Positions 55,036 to 64,000 of a stretch of 64,000 bases of DNA are shown here, one piece after another; the stretch's first letter is position 1; the number at the start of each line of letters is the position of its first letter. Source of the DNA: Catonia carolina. Its lineage: Eukaryota > Arthropoda > Insecta > Hemiptera > Achilidae. Under the pieces are notes generated by a model. That model was not told where the DNA came from. It saw nothing but the letters and a program-made list of their open reading frames with translations, and ran no database searches. The stretch is from positions 110,082,819 to 110,146,818 of the forward strand of contig JAQMRL010000003.1 in NCBI GenBank assembly GCA_035578175.1, read 5' to 3'. A program made the translations under genes and the position numbers.

Positions 55036-55608
55036 CGAGGGTAAGTCAATTATTATCCGCGATTTAGTTATATTTTTGTTTATGTTGGCAGTACTGTCGT
55101 TTTGCGTTGATGACGCTTGCCTTGTTTATTTGTGGTTATATGTATGCAAGTTTCAAGCTGCTAGGTTAGTTTTGTTATCGCTGTCTTGCTGTTAATCTTG
55201 GCTGCTCCGCTTTCTATTTGTACCAAAGGAGAGCAATGTTCAGTGATCCGTTTTTTGTGGTCGGAAGATGTATCGGGGCCGAAATTCGTAGAAGACTTTC
55301 GGTACAGTACGGGAACAGTGTTTTGTCACAATCCTGCTCCTTTTGATTATTACTTGTTTGATCTACTCAAAGAGACATTAATGGGCCGTCGATTTACCTT
55401 GGACAAAGCATTGAAAGAAGCGGTGCATTCCTGGCTCGCATTTCAACCAAAAACCTTTTATGAGGGGATTAGGAAACTTGAACAACGATGGACCAAGTGC
55501 GTTGAAAACCAAGGGGACTATGGCGAAAAATGATGTATTTGTAAGTTTCCTATTTGAATACAATAAAATTTTATAACTACGTTGCGGATAATGATTGACT
55601 TACCCTCG
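55036..55608 (+). mobile_element. Mariner-type element, 573 bp, internally deleted
   Basis: Inverted ends CGAGGGTAAGTCAATTATTA and complement, flanked by TA (55034-55035 and 55609-55610). Less than half the usual length. The ends differ from those of the 24631 element, so it is a separate mariner family. Confidence 0.9.
55186..55533 (+). pseudogene. Mariner transposase C-terminus with a short N-terminal remnant
   Basis: The open frame fuses an N-terminal remnant (CTKGEQCSVIRFLWSEDV) to the C-terminal end: NPAPFDYYLFDLLKETLMGR, RFTLDKALKEAVHSWL, KTFYEGIRKLEQRWTKCVEN and QGDYGEK. The catalytic core is missing although the frame happens to stay open. Confidence 0.8.
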
Positions 55609-55671
55609 TACTTGCGACATACAAAAGTATAACTAAAAAACGGTAACTGGCCCTGTGTATTCGAATTATAT

Positions 55672-55930
55672 TACTTTCTCTTTCTGTATATATTAATATA
55701 TAGGGAAGAGGAGTATTATTTTTATCTTTATTTTTAAAATCAAATTTTCACTAGATGTATATGTTTTTAGCGAATGGTCGGTGTGTGTGCGCGCGCGTGC
55801 GTTTGTGTTTGTGTGCGCGTGCTTGTGTATGAACAAAATATCTAAAGAATGGAATATAATACAAAGTTAAAACGTGGAACGTAAGTTAGGTACCACAACG
55901 GAACCTGACATTGCCATTACTAGACAGTGT
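55672..55930 (+). mobile_element. R1 left-end fragment, diverged (copy 14)
   Basis: Starts ACTTTCTCTTTCTGTATATA, includes a (TG)(CG) tract at 55781-55830 and stops near 55930, about 100 bp before the INO80D exon acceptor. More diverged than the other copies. Confidence 0.6.
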
Positions 55931-56030
55931 AGGGTTTGTCCTTGATGCCTGTGCTGTTTTTCCGTTATTTTTTTACCCAGTTATTTTTTAGCCAAACCTT
56001 GTATTCAACAAGTTGTTTGGTTTGTTTTAG

Positions 56031-56370
56031 GTTTGGATGCTTCAGAATCGGACGATGATTGTTATGCGAACGGTGTAGATGATGAAAACGACGAAGTATA
56101 CCAACGCCATTGGTTCATGGGTTGTGGCGGTGCAGATTACGACGGCGCTGGCGTCAGCATCAGAGGTCGAGAATCACGGTTGACACAGTTGAGAAGCGAA
56201 CTGAGAAGACGGTTGCGGCAGGTATGGCGTGGTATTGAAAGAACGGGTGAACCACCGCCTGATCTGGTGCACGCTGTCGTTACGGCGGCTCGTACCCAAC
56301 CGACGGCTACCGCCATGCTTATTAATCCTCAGCATTTTGAGTCTGCGAATAATCAGAACAAACTTAACAG
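56031..56370 (+). CDS. INO80D: INO80 complex subunit D, acidic / helical exon
   Basis: The acceptor TGTTTTAG ends at 56030. GT completes the split glycine, giving LFPL-G-LDASESDDDCYANGV, which matches the LFPHLGLDWSEES region of vertebrate INO80D. An acidic stretch follows, then VSIRGRESRLTQLRSELRRR and LRQVWRGIERTGEPPPDLV, a Leu/Arg-rich probable helix, and ends FESANNQNKLN with a split arginine codon (AG|G). The donor is TTAACAG/GTGTGT. Phase fits the next exon exactly. Confidence 0.92.
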
Positions 56371-56398
56371 GTGTGTTTCTCATTCCCTTTGTATACAA

Positions 56399-56727
56399 TT
56401 TCAGCTGTTCTTAGTTTACTCCTACTGTCAACAAACAAAAGCCACCTACTACAGGATGCACGGTAGAGTCTTCAACTTTACGGATGTCGTATTCGTATTA
56501 ATTTAACTATTTTTTAAAATATAAGTACTTAAAACATCAGTCATTATATGATATAGGCCTAACAATTTCATTTATAAAAATACTTTTAAAAGTATTTTGT
56601 ATTTAAATACTTTTGAAAGTATTTTGTTGTTACTTTTTATTCAGCGTGTACACATTTTAATATATTGTGCATGCTCAGTGACGTCATTATTTGTTTACAT
56701 TAGGAGCAAACTAAGAGAGGCTGGACT
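56399..56727 (+). repeat. R3 inverted-repeat element, copy 3
   Basis: Uninterrupted copy. Left end CAGCTGTTCTTAGTTTACTC, complemented right end CCAGCCTCTCTTAGTTTGCT, so terminal inverted repeats of about 35 bp are visible. Begins 28 bp after the exon donor. Confidence 0.8.
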
Positions 56728-56741
56728 TTACATTGCTATTC

Positions 56742-57127
56742 TTGTTTAGGTCATAAGCTGAAAGGCTGGTTTGAACCTCGAGGGATTTCTAGGTAAAACG
56801 AGGAGTCAGGTCGTTTATTTTTAACTTCCTAACTGATGGAAAAGTGTGTTTATCAGCATGCCAGGCCCTCTGAAAAGCATCTACTTTCCACCCTGCAAAT
56901 GACACCTTCATGGCATTCACCAGAGAGTCCGACTGTATTATGAAATTCATTACTTTCAGAGAAGATAACTGTGACTAATGTCTTTTACACCTCTACCACT
57001 TCTGTTCGTAAAAGTCATATAATTGGCTGAACATGTGTTAAGAAACACAAATAATTTTTGTAGCCCAGGAACTAGCAGATCAAGTGCAAAATAATTTAAC
57101 GCTTTACCTCCCTGTTATGGGCAACAA
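56742..57127 (-). mobile_element. SINE-B copy g, diverged
   Basis: Minus-strand copy from the hairpin end (AGGTCATAAGCTGAAAGGCT) to the GCCCATAACAGGGAGG head. It has the most substitutions of the seven copies and lies about 15 bp after R3 copy 3. Confidence 0.8.
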
Positions 57128-57335
57128 AATACTGTACATAAACGTATAGATACAAAACATATTTTCACTTTTGTACTTGATGGTGCTGTATTAAAGTATT
57201 GTTTAAGGTATTGGAAGTATGGCATTGAATGATTCAATAACCTGAAATATGCTTGAGATTTAAACACTTTGTACAGTTTGTAGTGTCCTAAAGAATAGAA
57301 AGTAGCTTTCAGCTTGTCCTTATTTATAGATTTTC

Positions 57336-58167
57336 ACTTTCTCTTACCAGAAAGTATTATACGTATATTATAAGTATTATACGGAAAGTATTGTTTTCAT
57401 GTCGATTTTTCGAAATCGAGTTTTCACCGGATCTACATGTTTTCAGACCCCCTTAACCCAAAAAACATGTTTTTAGCGATTGTTATGTGTGTGTAAACAG
57501 AATATCTCGAGAACAGAACATTTTATGAACTTGAAACTTAAGTCACATACCACTACCGGATGTGACATGAACATTTTCATCAAAATTGGTCACCCAGAAG
57601 TAGTAATTTATTCATTTAATTTTTCACTTTTTGCGATTTTCTCAAAAACTGGTCCTACGATTTTTTAAAATCGCCTGGTCTACTAAATTTTTTATGCTCT
57701 ACAAGATAGGGTAGGTGTCATGTTTGCTGAAATTCTTGGTGAGGCTGTTTTTGCAAAAAAACTGGTTTTTCTAAGATTACGGCTTTATTATGCATTTAAG
57801 CGCAAAAATGTATATAATAAAAAATGTAGAGAATTTAAAATCCTACATTTTTTAAGATTTCGGCCTTAGTATGCATTTTACGACAAAAGTGTATATAATC
57901 AAATTTATAGGAAATTAAAAGATCTACAACTTATATTTAAAGCATTTTTCTCTACAGAGCCTAGTTTAGCGTGGAAGAGTGATTTTCCGTATTTTAAAGC
58001 CAAACTGAGGTTGATTTTCATTGTGCGTCTTTCACTCATGATTAAAATTAGGTTGTATTTATTGAGATTAGTTTTTTGTTTATTTCTAATGTTTTATTAC
58101 TAGTGTTAGGTTTATTGTTAATTATTTGCATTGGCAAGAGAAAGTTGTGTGAGTGTTTCACACCGAA
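57336..58167 (+). mobile_element. R1 element (copy 15)
   Basis: Left end ACTTTCTCTTACCAG with a rearranged hairpin, a very short TG tract (57485-57494), a deletion joining the two internal repeats near 57850, and an intact right stem-loop. It ends about 26 bp before the INO80D exon acceptor. Confidence 0.85.
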
Positions 58168-58193
58168 TTTTATTGTTTTTTTTTATTTTTCAG

Positions 58194-58410
58194 GGCAAAA
58201 GTTTCTATGTTGGATGTGAAACAGTGTAGCCTTTGCCAAAGGAAAGCATTACCGTGCACGAGGCATTGTACTAAACACATTATGTACAATGTCGACCAGT
58301 TACTATTCGAATACTGCACTGGAAGACTGGACGACAAAACTCAGTGCCGAGTACCTGTGTTCGACATTGCTCATCAAATGCCGCTTTGTCCACAACATGC
58401 TAGGAAACAG
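58194..58410 (+). CDS. INO80D: INO80 complex subunit D, second C3HC3H zinc-finger exon
   Basis: The acceptor TTTTTCAG ends at 58193. The exon completes Arg, then encodes CSLCQRKALPCTRHCTKHIM, the FEYCTGRLDDKTQCRVPVFD block and IAHQMPLCPQHARKQ. The Cys and His spacing (C-x2-C-x6-C-x3-C-x3-H, then C, C, C and H) fits the C3HC3H domain shared by INO80D and KANSL2. PVFDIAHQMPLC-x2-HA is close to PVFDITHQTPLCEEHA of vertebrate INO80D, which with the LFPLGLD motif favours INO80D. Ends in phase 0; donor GAAACAG/GTATTT. Confidence 0.95.
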
Positions 58411-60084
58411 GTATTTCAATTGTTTCGGAAGTGTTTTACGTTTTTGTTTTGTTTTGTTTTTTTTTCTTTGCTTGATGGCACTTGAAGATTAAGGCTTTCT
58501 GAACAAATTCTTTTGGAGTTCATCCAATTTGCCACGTAGCACACACACATTGAGCGTACTTTACATTAACCCTTTGGAAACAGACTGTTACTCGTTAAAC
58601 AGAAGAATTGCAAAATTCAAAATGCGCTCTCAAAACAACTGTTTTATTTAACGTCACTACTGATGAAAAATTATGAAAATATTACAGTTAATTCATATAA
58701 TACGTATGCGCCTTTTGAATATAATTACAATAAAATCGCTTGATTATTCTTTGCATTTAGGTGAGCGAAATTTTCAACTGCGAAAATTTCTGTGTTTTGT
58801 AAGGTAAAATGAGGACACAACACGGTGTCTTCACCAATTTATGTAAAAGAAACAAACGTCTCCGGACATAAAAATCAAAAAAACTAACTAAAAAAAAAAG
58901 GCTGTACCAGTCAAGATGTATCCCACCAACCAGTTGAGATGAAATACCTCAAAACTGATACATTCGGGGGCTGTAGCACAAGGTGCAAACAAAAACTCCA
59001 CCACCATGGTCAGAAGAACCAGGTATGGAAACGGCCAGGAGAAACCATACCCCAAAAGCTAGAATTAACGGTAGAGCAACACAACACTAAAATGCGGAGG
59101 CGAGATGATAAAATCTATGCCGGGTCAGATAAATGATTCATTACACAACACAAGAATATGAGTGACTTAAAGGTATTTATTAATAAAAACAAATAATAAC
59201 GAAAAATTATTAGCCCAAAACTGAGCTGGCCTAAAACGTAAAAATCAATAATAGCCTAGTGAATAAAATAAACTTATAAACTAACAATAGGTAATGATCA
59301 AATAAAATATTTAAACGTACACAAAACTTTTAATTACGAAACAGAAACAAGTTCTTAGAAATGTTAAATTATCAATGAAGAAAAACAGAATGTAAATACG
59401 AATTAATATTTTTGGAATGAATTTTTTTTTTTTACGGAAAATTATATTACTTTTATAGGTAGGGAAACTAAAAAATCTTTACTTAAACAAATATTAATAA
59501 TAAAAAAACTTTTACGTTATGAACATTAGATATTACTTTACTTTATAAAAAAATTACTTTATTTTATAAAAAAATTACTTTAATGGTTTAAAAAAAAAAT
59601 GAAAATATTTATGGTTATTCATGTTCATTGGCAAATCATCCGAAAAATCAAATCAAAACAAAACACACCAGTCCTAACAAAAGAATTAGGAAGGGGACCA
59701 CAGAGTTACAGAATTAACAAAAAAAAAATGTTCTAAAGTAAATAAAACTGAATTTAATAAAATGGAAACAAAATTTTAAAGAAAAAAATAAAACGGAATA
59801 AAAGAGATCCAAGATTTAGAATGGAAATTACGTAAAACAAAAATTCGGGTGATTTACCGAAGAACATAGAATAAACTAAATCTTAGTTTGATTCTATTTT
59901 TTAAATAATCAAATTAAACATATTACATTAATTAAATTTATTAATTAATTAAATTTTTTTTTATTTAAAGTCCAAAAAAAAGAAAGACTGAAGCTGAGAA
60001 AAAGGATACACGAATATCCTGAACAATGACTTAAGTGTTGGATGTAGATTTCAGTTGCAGTTAAACCGTACATCCCCGAAAATA

Positions 60085-60200
60085 ATAGGAAATAAAAATT
60101 TAATCAAATTATTTAAATTAAAGAGAAAAATTAGGAAATAAAAATTTACATTAAATTATTTAAATTAATGAGGAAAATTAGGAATTAAAAATTTACATTA
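60085..60200. repeat. Short tandem repeat, unit about 46 bp
   Basis: About 2.5 copies of a unit beginning AGGAAATAAAAATTTA and ending GAGAAAAATT. Confidence 0.7.
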
Positions 60201-61649
60201 AACACCATATTAATTGTTAACCGAAAAGATCAAGAAAACAGACAAGCCAAAATATTTAAAAAAACCAAAATTCCGAACCAAAATTTAAATTAAAAATTTC
60301 GGTATTTAATTCTAAGAAATTCAATAATGAAGTTCATAATGGAAAAATTACCTGAAAAAATTCTAGGTGAAACAGTCGTCAAAGATTCCCAAGTCGAAAG
60401 TGAAAAAAAATTCACACACATAAGAAAAACGTAAAAAATGACCATACCCCCCTCTCCTACTGCAGGAGGCCAATAAACCAAGTCAGCGGACTCAGCGAAA
60501 AAAGGGAATAGAACGTAAATCGCGCGTGTCAAATAGAACTAATGTGATTTATTGAGATTGAAAATAATTAAATTAAATACAAGGAAAATATTTCAATAAA
60601 ATACGCAGTTGAATTAAAAATGAACTTTGAGACCGGAAATGCATAAATAATAAGAATCATACGATGAAATTCTTTTAAAGAAAAATTAAGTTTTAAATAA
60701 AGGTTTTTATAATAATGTTAATGAAAAAATTTATAAAATCACTACAGTATGTCCCAAAAGTAAGGTGAACATACGACTAGGAAATAATAGCAAATTTTTC
60801 ATTTAAAAGAAATGCAAAATTTATTTAAATCAAAATTCTAAGGGGTTTCAAAGATTTTGAAACTCCTTACAGTTTACTTAATATTTTTTACTATTACAAG
60901 CTTGAATTTCAGTTAAGCAAAAAAATTTATAAAACATGTTTTGTACACAAGAGTTTTCTGGAATAAATGTTATTTTTTTTTAAATTTCCGTAAATATTTG
61001 ACGACGTTATAAAATGTTCAACATGAGTCCATTTTCACATGATAAGGAAGCATGAAGGGATGGTATTTTACATTCTTTACGGTGATGTCACAGAGCCACT
61101 ATTATATTTAGGTTACAGCTGTAAGCAAAGCAATGTAGAAAATTCTTTTCCCTACAACGATGTGTTTTGAAAAATTCTGTAGGTGCCGTTAGAAGGAAGC
61201 CATTACACATCCTTTGCAACCCAGCAAAGTGTCGAATTTTTTGCCTATGTGATGGTAAACTCTCTCCTAAAAAGTTAAATAGACTGGTCTTCCCTTTTCA
61301 AGGGCAAACGCCGTAACAGAATCGTCATAGCTTCAACACAAACTAAAGAACATGCATGTATGTTGACTTACACATGAGCTACACGGATTTCCATTCAAAA
61401 CAAACGATTCCCAAACCATCAATGCCTACCTACACACTATAGAGTGAATAAAAATTTTCCCTGGTATGATATTCTACATCTGTAAACACTATTAGATGCG
61501 TTAAAGAATTCCCTACTAGAAAAGAACAATATTTACCGGTTTTTGAAATACACTGACCTGGCAGAAGCATGTTTTATCGCCCCAACCGCAATCCATTTGG
61601 CATCATCTAAAATTAGATTACCAGTGTGAACAGGGTTGAAGTAAAAATA

Positions 61650-62240
61650 CGAGGTAAGTCCAGAAAGTTAGTTCCGTTTTACTGGTGAAAGAAAACAAAT
61701 ACGTATTAAGAAAAATATTTATTTCCATAGAATCTCTATTCTTAAGATTACTTTTGTACCTAAGTACCACCAGTTTGTAAGCACTTGTCATTCCGTGGCA
61801 TGAGCTTTTCTATTCTTTCATCATAAAAAGTTGCCACCTGTGATTTCAACCAAGTGGTTTTTGATCTTGTCAACCTTTTGCCAGCAAGATCATTTTTCAG
61901 GTACAAAAAAATAAATTAGTCACTAGGACCAAGGTCTGAACTGCATGAAGGGTGGTTAAAGTGTTTCCAGCCAAAATTGTTTAAAACTTGTGTCACATTC
62001 GCGGTGTTAGGGCAAGCCATTGCCTTGGATCTAAAAAAAAACTATGTCGTTGGTGAGCATTCCATGGCGCTTGTTCTGTATTGCATGACTTAGTTTTCTA
62101 AGCATCTCACAGTAAGCATTTGCGTTAACTGTTTCACCCTACTGTGAAAAGTCTAGTAAGAGAACACCATGTCTGTCGCAAAATACTACACATGATTTTG
62201 CAATTTGTCAAGATTTTTTTTGAGAACTACTTGTCGTAAT
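61650..62240 (-). pseudogene. Mariner remnant with transposase C-terminus
   Basis: The left end ACGAGGTAAGTCCAGAAAG resembles a mariner terminus. On the minus strand: TQVLNNFGWKHFNHPS, a SSDLGPSD block with a stop (third aspartate region), YLKNDLAGKRLTRSKTTWLK, ATFYDERIEKLMPRNDKCLQ and GGTYVQK. A DMVFSY fragment precedes it. Several stops. The right end was not found. Confidence 0.7.
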
Positions 62241-62338
62241 CATAATACTCTTTTACAAGTTTCCACATTTTCTGTGTCCTATTTGTGAGGAATTCACTGT
62301 AGTTTATTGTAATTTATTTATGTTTTTTTTTCTTTCAG

Positions 62339-62846
62339 GAAAATAGTGTTAAAACGCCACCTGATGTGGCATCCAAGAAATCGCGTAAGAAATCTAAAGC
62401 ATCTTCGTTGTTGAGATCGACGAAACGAGGCAAAAAGAAGAAAAAGAAGCCGCCGACACCGGTCAGTATTGGCAGTGCGAACAACTCTAGTATCAAAAGT
62501 ATGGATAACCATCTGGATATGAACCATTGCAGTAGCCTCACGGACGGTGGTGACGGTTTGAACGGTATAATTATCGGCGATAGATCACCGGAAACGGTCA
62601 TGACTTCAGTCGGCATCATGCAGCAGCCGATGGTGAGCGGCGTTACGACGACTGCTTCGGCGGTACCGACTTCCATCGGTACCGGTAACGTATCATCTAA
62701 TATAATCTTGGACGGTATCGTGAACAATGGACGACAGCATGATCTGTTGACATCGGTGGCTGGGACGAAACTCTCTTCTAATACTTCTTCGACGATTTCA
62801 TCGTGCATTCCAGTGTCGCAGGTCGAGATTCAAGTACAACTAGAAG
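62339..62846 (+). CDS. INO80D: INO80 complex subunit D, basic / low-complexity exon
   Basis: The acceptor TTTCTTTCAG ends at 62338 and the exon continues in phase 0: ENSVKTPPDVASKKSRKKSK, then STKRGKKKKKKPPTPVS, a strongly basic stretch like the KPRKKTKPP/KKHKKKRRRG region after the second finger of vertebrate INO80D (possible nuclear localisation signal). Ser/Gly/Met-rich low complexity follows, ending VSQVEIQVQLE with a split glutamate or glycine codon. Donor CTAGAAG/GTAAAA; the first base of the next codon is G. Confidence 0.9.
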
Positions 62847-63768
62847 GTAAAAAAATTTGTACTGACAGTCCATTTTATTTAGTTCGTAATTATTTTTAAG
62901 TGTATTGCACATTGTTACAATTTCAAGGTTTTTCTAGCTGTAAATCAAAAGTTATAGCATTCAGAGGAAGGTAGCCTGTTAAAACAAACATAGTGGTAGA
63001 TGATATAATCCTGAAACAGATCTTACACCTCCAGTAGCCCATGCTGAAACGCCTGTTCTTTTATTACCTGCATACTCATTCAATCGCACAGAAACATTCT
63101 GTGCGCTAATTGACACTGGTAACACTGGCAATAGGAAAGCAGGGAACCTGCGTTCTTTGTGTTTTCACTCTAAGGCTACAGACTGATTCTCAGGATACTA
63201 TAGACAGAATTGAGTCCAGACAGTTATACCTGTAATTGTATGGGAATTTCTGAAGAATTGTAGCAGACAAATGATTGGGTCAACGGAAAAATGTTGCAAG
63301 TAACTAAAACAAATTTTTACAGAAAGTGAAAGCTACCATCTGATTCTTAGCTGTATAGCAATTTTTCACTGTATGATGATTTTGTTTGAAGAATTTTAGT
63401 TACAATTCTACCCGTTACAATTCACTGTTGTGATCGAATAGAGGATTTATAGAACGTATTCCACTGAAACCTCACTTCTTTAAATTTTGTCAGTTGCAAC
63501 GTTTTTCTGTTGAGCCATTCAAATGGCTCACAAGAGCAGTTTTTTCCATCCTGAAAGAAAAGGAAGAGGTTGCCCTCAGAAAAGATGGATGTGCCAGCCG
63601 TCTACTTTGATGCCCATGTACTGAACTGTAATTACTAAATTTTTTGGTTTTAGAAATTCACAAAACATAATATGAAATTAGATTTTCGTTTTCGTTCTTG
63701 TGTGATGAAATTTTTAATATCTTATAAAAACCAGTTATTTTGACCTATTCTTCTATCTTGTTTTGCAG
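62847..63768 (+). other. INO80D intron
   Basis: About 0.9 kb without a recognised repeat or RNA gene. The acceptor TCTTGTTTTGCAG precedes the next exon. Confidence 0.6.
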
Positions 63769-63909
63769 AGGAAGTACCAGAAGAAGTGTTGGCAATTGCA
63801 TCTCTTGATCCGGCGGAACTAGCCAGTCAAGCGAGCCGGCTATTGGAAGATCAGGATCTGACGAACATGTTAAACATACCGCCTGATGCTTTTAATGATC
63901 TATTCACTG
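63769..63909 (+). CDS. INO80D: INO80 complex subunit D, acidic exon (gene continues past the window)
   Basis: G from the previous exon plus AG gives Glu, then EVPEEVLAIASLDPAELASQ, ASRLLEDQDLTNMLNI and PPDAFNDLFT with a split codon. Donor TTCACTG/GTAAAC. The acidic, Leu-rich character resembles the DELPDDIANEITDIPHDLEL segment of vertebrate INO80D, which follows the basic region. The remaining C-terminal exons lie beyond 64000. Confidence 0.85.
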
Positions 63910-64000
63910 GTAAACTTTATTGTATATTTTTTTCTGTTATTTTTTGTATTCTGGGTAAGTTGGAACAGGAGTTTTCTGTTCCTAGCACTGATAGAATGTA

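Larger units (their letters stand above)
58411..62338 (+). other. INO80D intron, A-rich with transposon remnants
   Basis: A 3.9-kb intron. From about 58840 to 60760 the plus strand is strongly A-rich compared with T, unlike the rest of the window, and includes a tandem repeat (60085-60200). No conserved frame was read there; an old retroelement is one explanation. A mariner remnant occupies 61650-62240. 60990-61620 may contain further decayed transposon DNA that I cannot identify. Confidence 0.5.

Noticed and set aside
58194..58410. KANSL2 rather than INO80D
   Set aside because: The C3HC3H finger is shared, but LFPLGLD before the acidic stretch, PVFDIAHQMPLC and the following Lys-rich region match INO80D more closely.

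Overview
The window is a gene-poor, AT-rich piece of an animal nuclear genome, most likely an insect. This rests on two intron-split conserved eukaryotic genes, canonical GT/AG splice sites, and a repeat load of mariner/Tc1, piggyBac and pogo DNA transposons, LINEs and tRNA-headed SINEs typical of arthropods. A hemipteran source would fit but is only a guess. Both recognisable genes lie on the + strand.

Gene 1 is GMPPB (mannose-1-phosphate guanylyltransferase beta). It has two coding exons (17487-18165 and 23184-23584) that join in phase into a 359-residue protein. The 5-kb intron between them is almost entirely repeats. Gene 2 is INO80D (INO80 complex subunit D). Five internal exons are visible (48377-49878, 56031-56370, 58194-58410, 62339-62846, 63769-63909). 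The start exon(s) with most of the first zinc finger were not found, and the 3' end runs off the window. The two genes have unrelated jobs (nucleotide-sugar synthesis; chromatin remodelling) and nothing suggests they work together.

Nearly everything else is mobile DNA, much of it nested. The commonest family, here called R1, is about 0.95 kb with some 15 full or partial copies (about 12 kb by my count). It has short inverted repeats near its ends, a central (TG)n microsatellite, a terminal stem-loop and T-rich flanks. This is the architecture of DINE-1/Helentron-associated elements. Other families are: SINE-B (about 395 bp, seven copies, (AAC)n tail); several tRNA-headed SINEs; R2 (about 670 bp, two inverted copies); R3 (about 330-bp terminal-inverted-repeat element, three copies); a jockey/CR1-type LINE (several fragments); two other LINE 3' ends; at least seven mariner/Tc1-type remnants; one internally deleted piggyBac; one pogo fragment; and one candidate solo LTR.

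Layout: 1-3.1 kb plain AT-rich DNA. 3.1-6.0 kb a palindrome, a LINE interrupted by piggyBac, and a mariner interrupted by R2. 6.3-17.3 kb R1 copies, a fold-back element, a tandem duplication and SINEs. 17.4-24 kb GMPPB. 24.4-30.2 kb mariner, R3, a minisatellite, a long palindrome and a LINE. 30.7-35.8 kb SINEs, a GC-rich patch, a fold-back mariner, R2 and a second palindrome. 36-40 kb four R1 copies. 40-46 kb LINE/SINE and mariner remnants. 48.3-64 kb INO80D with repeat-filled introns.

The most unusual signals are hammerhead-ribozyme-like cores in inverted pairs inside two separate palindromes (3.1 and 35.5 kb), the Helentron-like R1 family, and a SINE and a LINE whose 3' hairpins differ by a compensatory base pair. 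All calls come from reading the sequence; no alignment or folding program was run.
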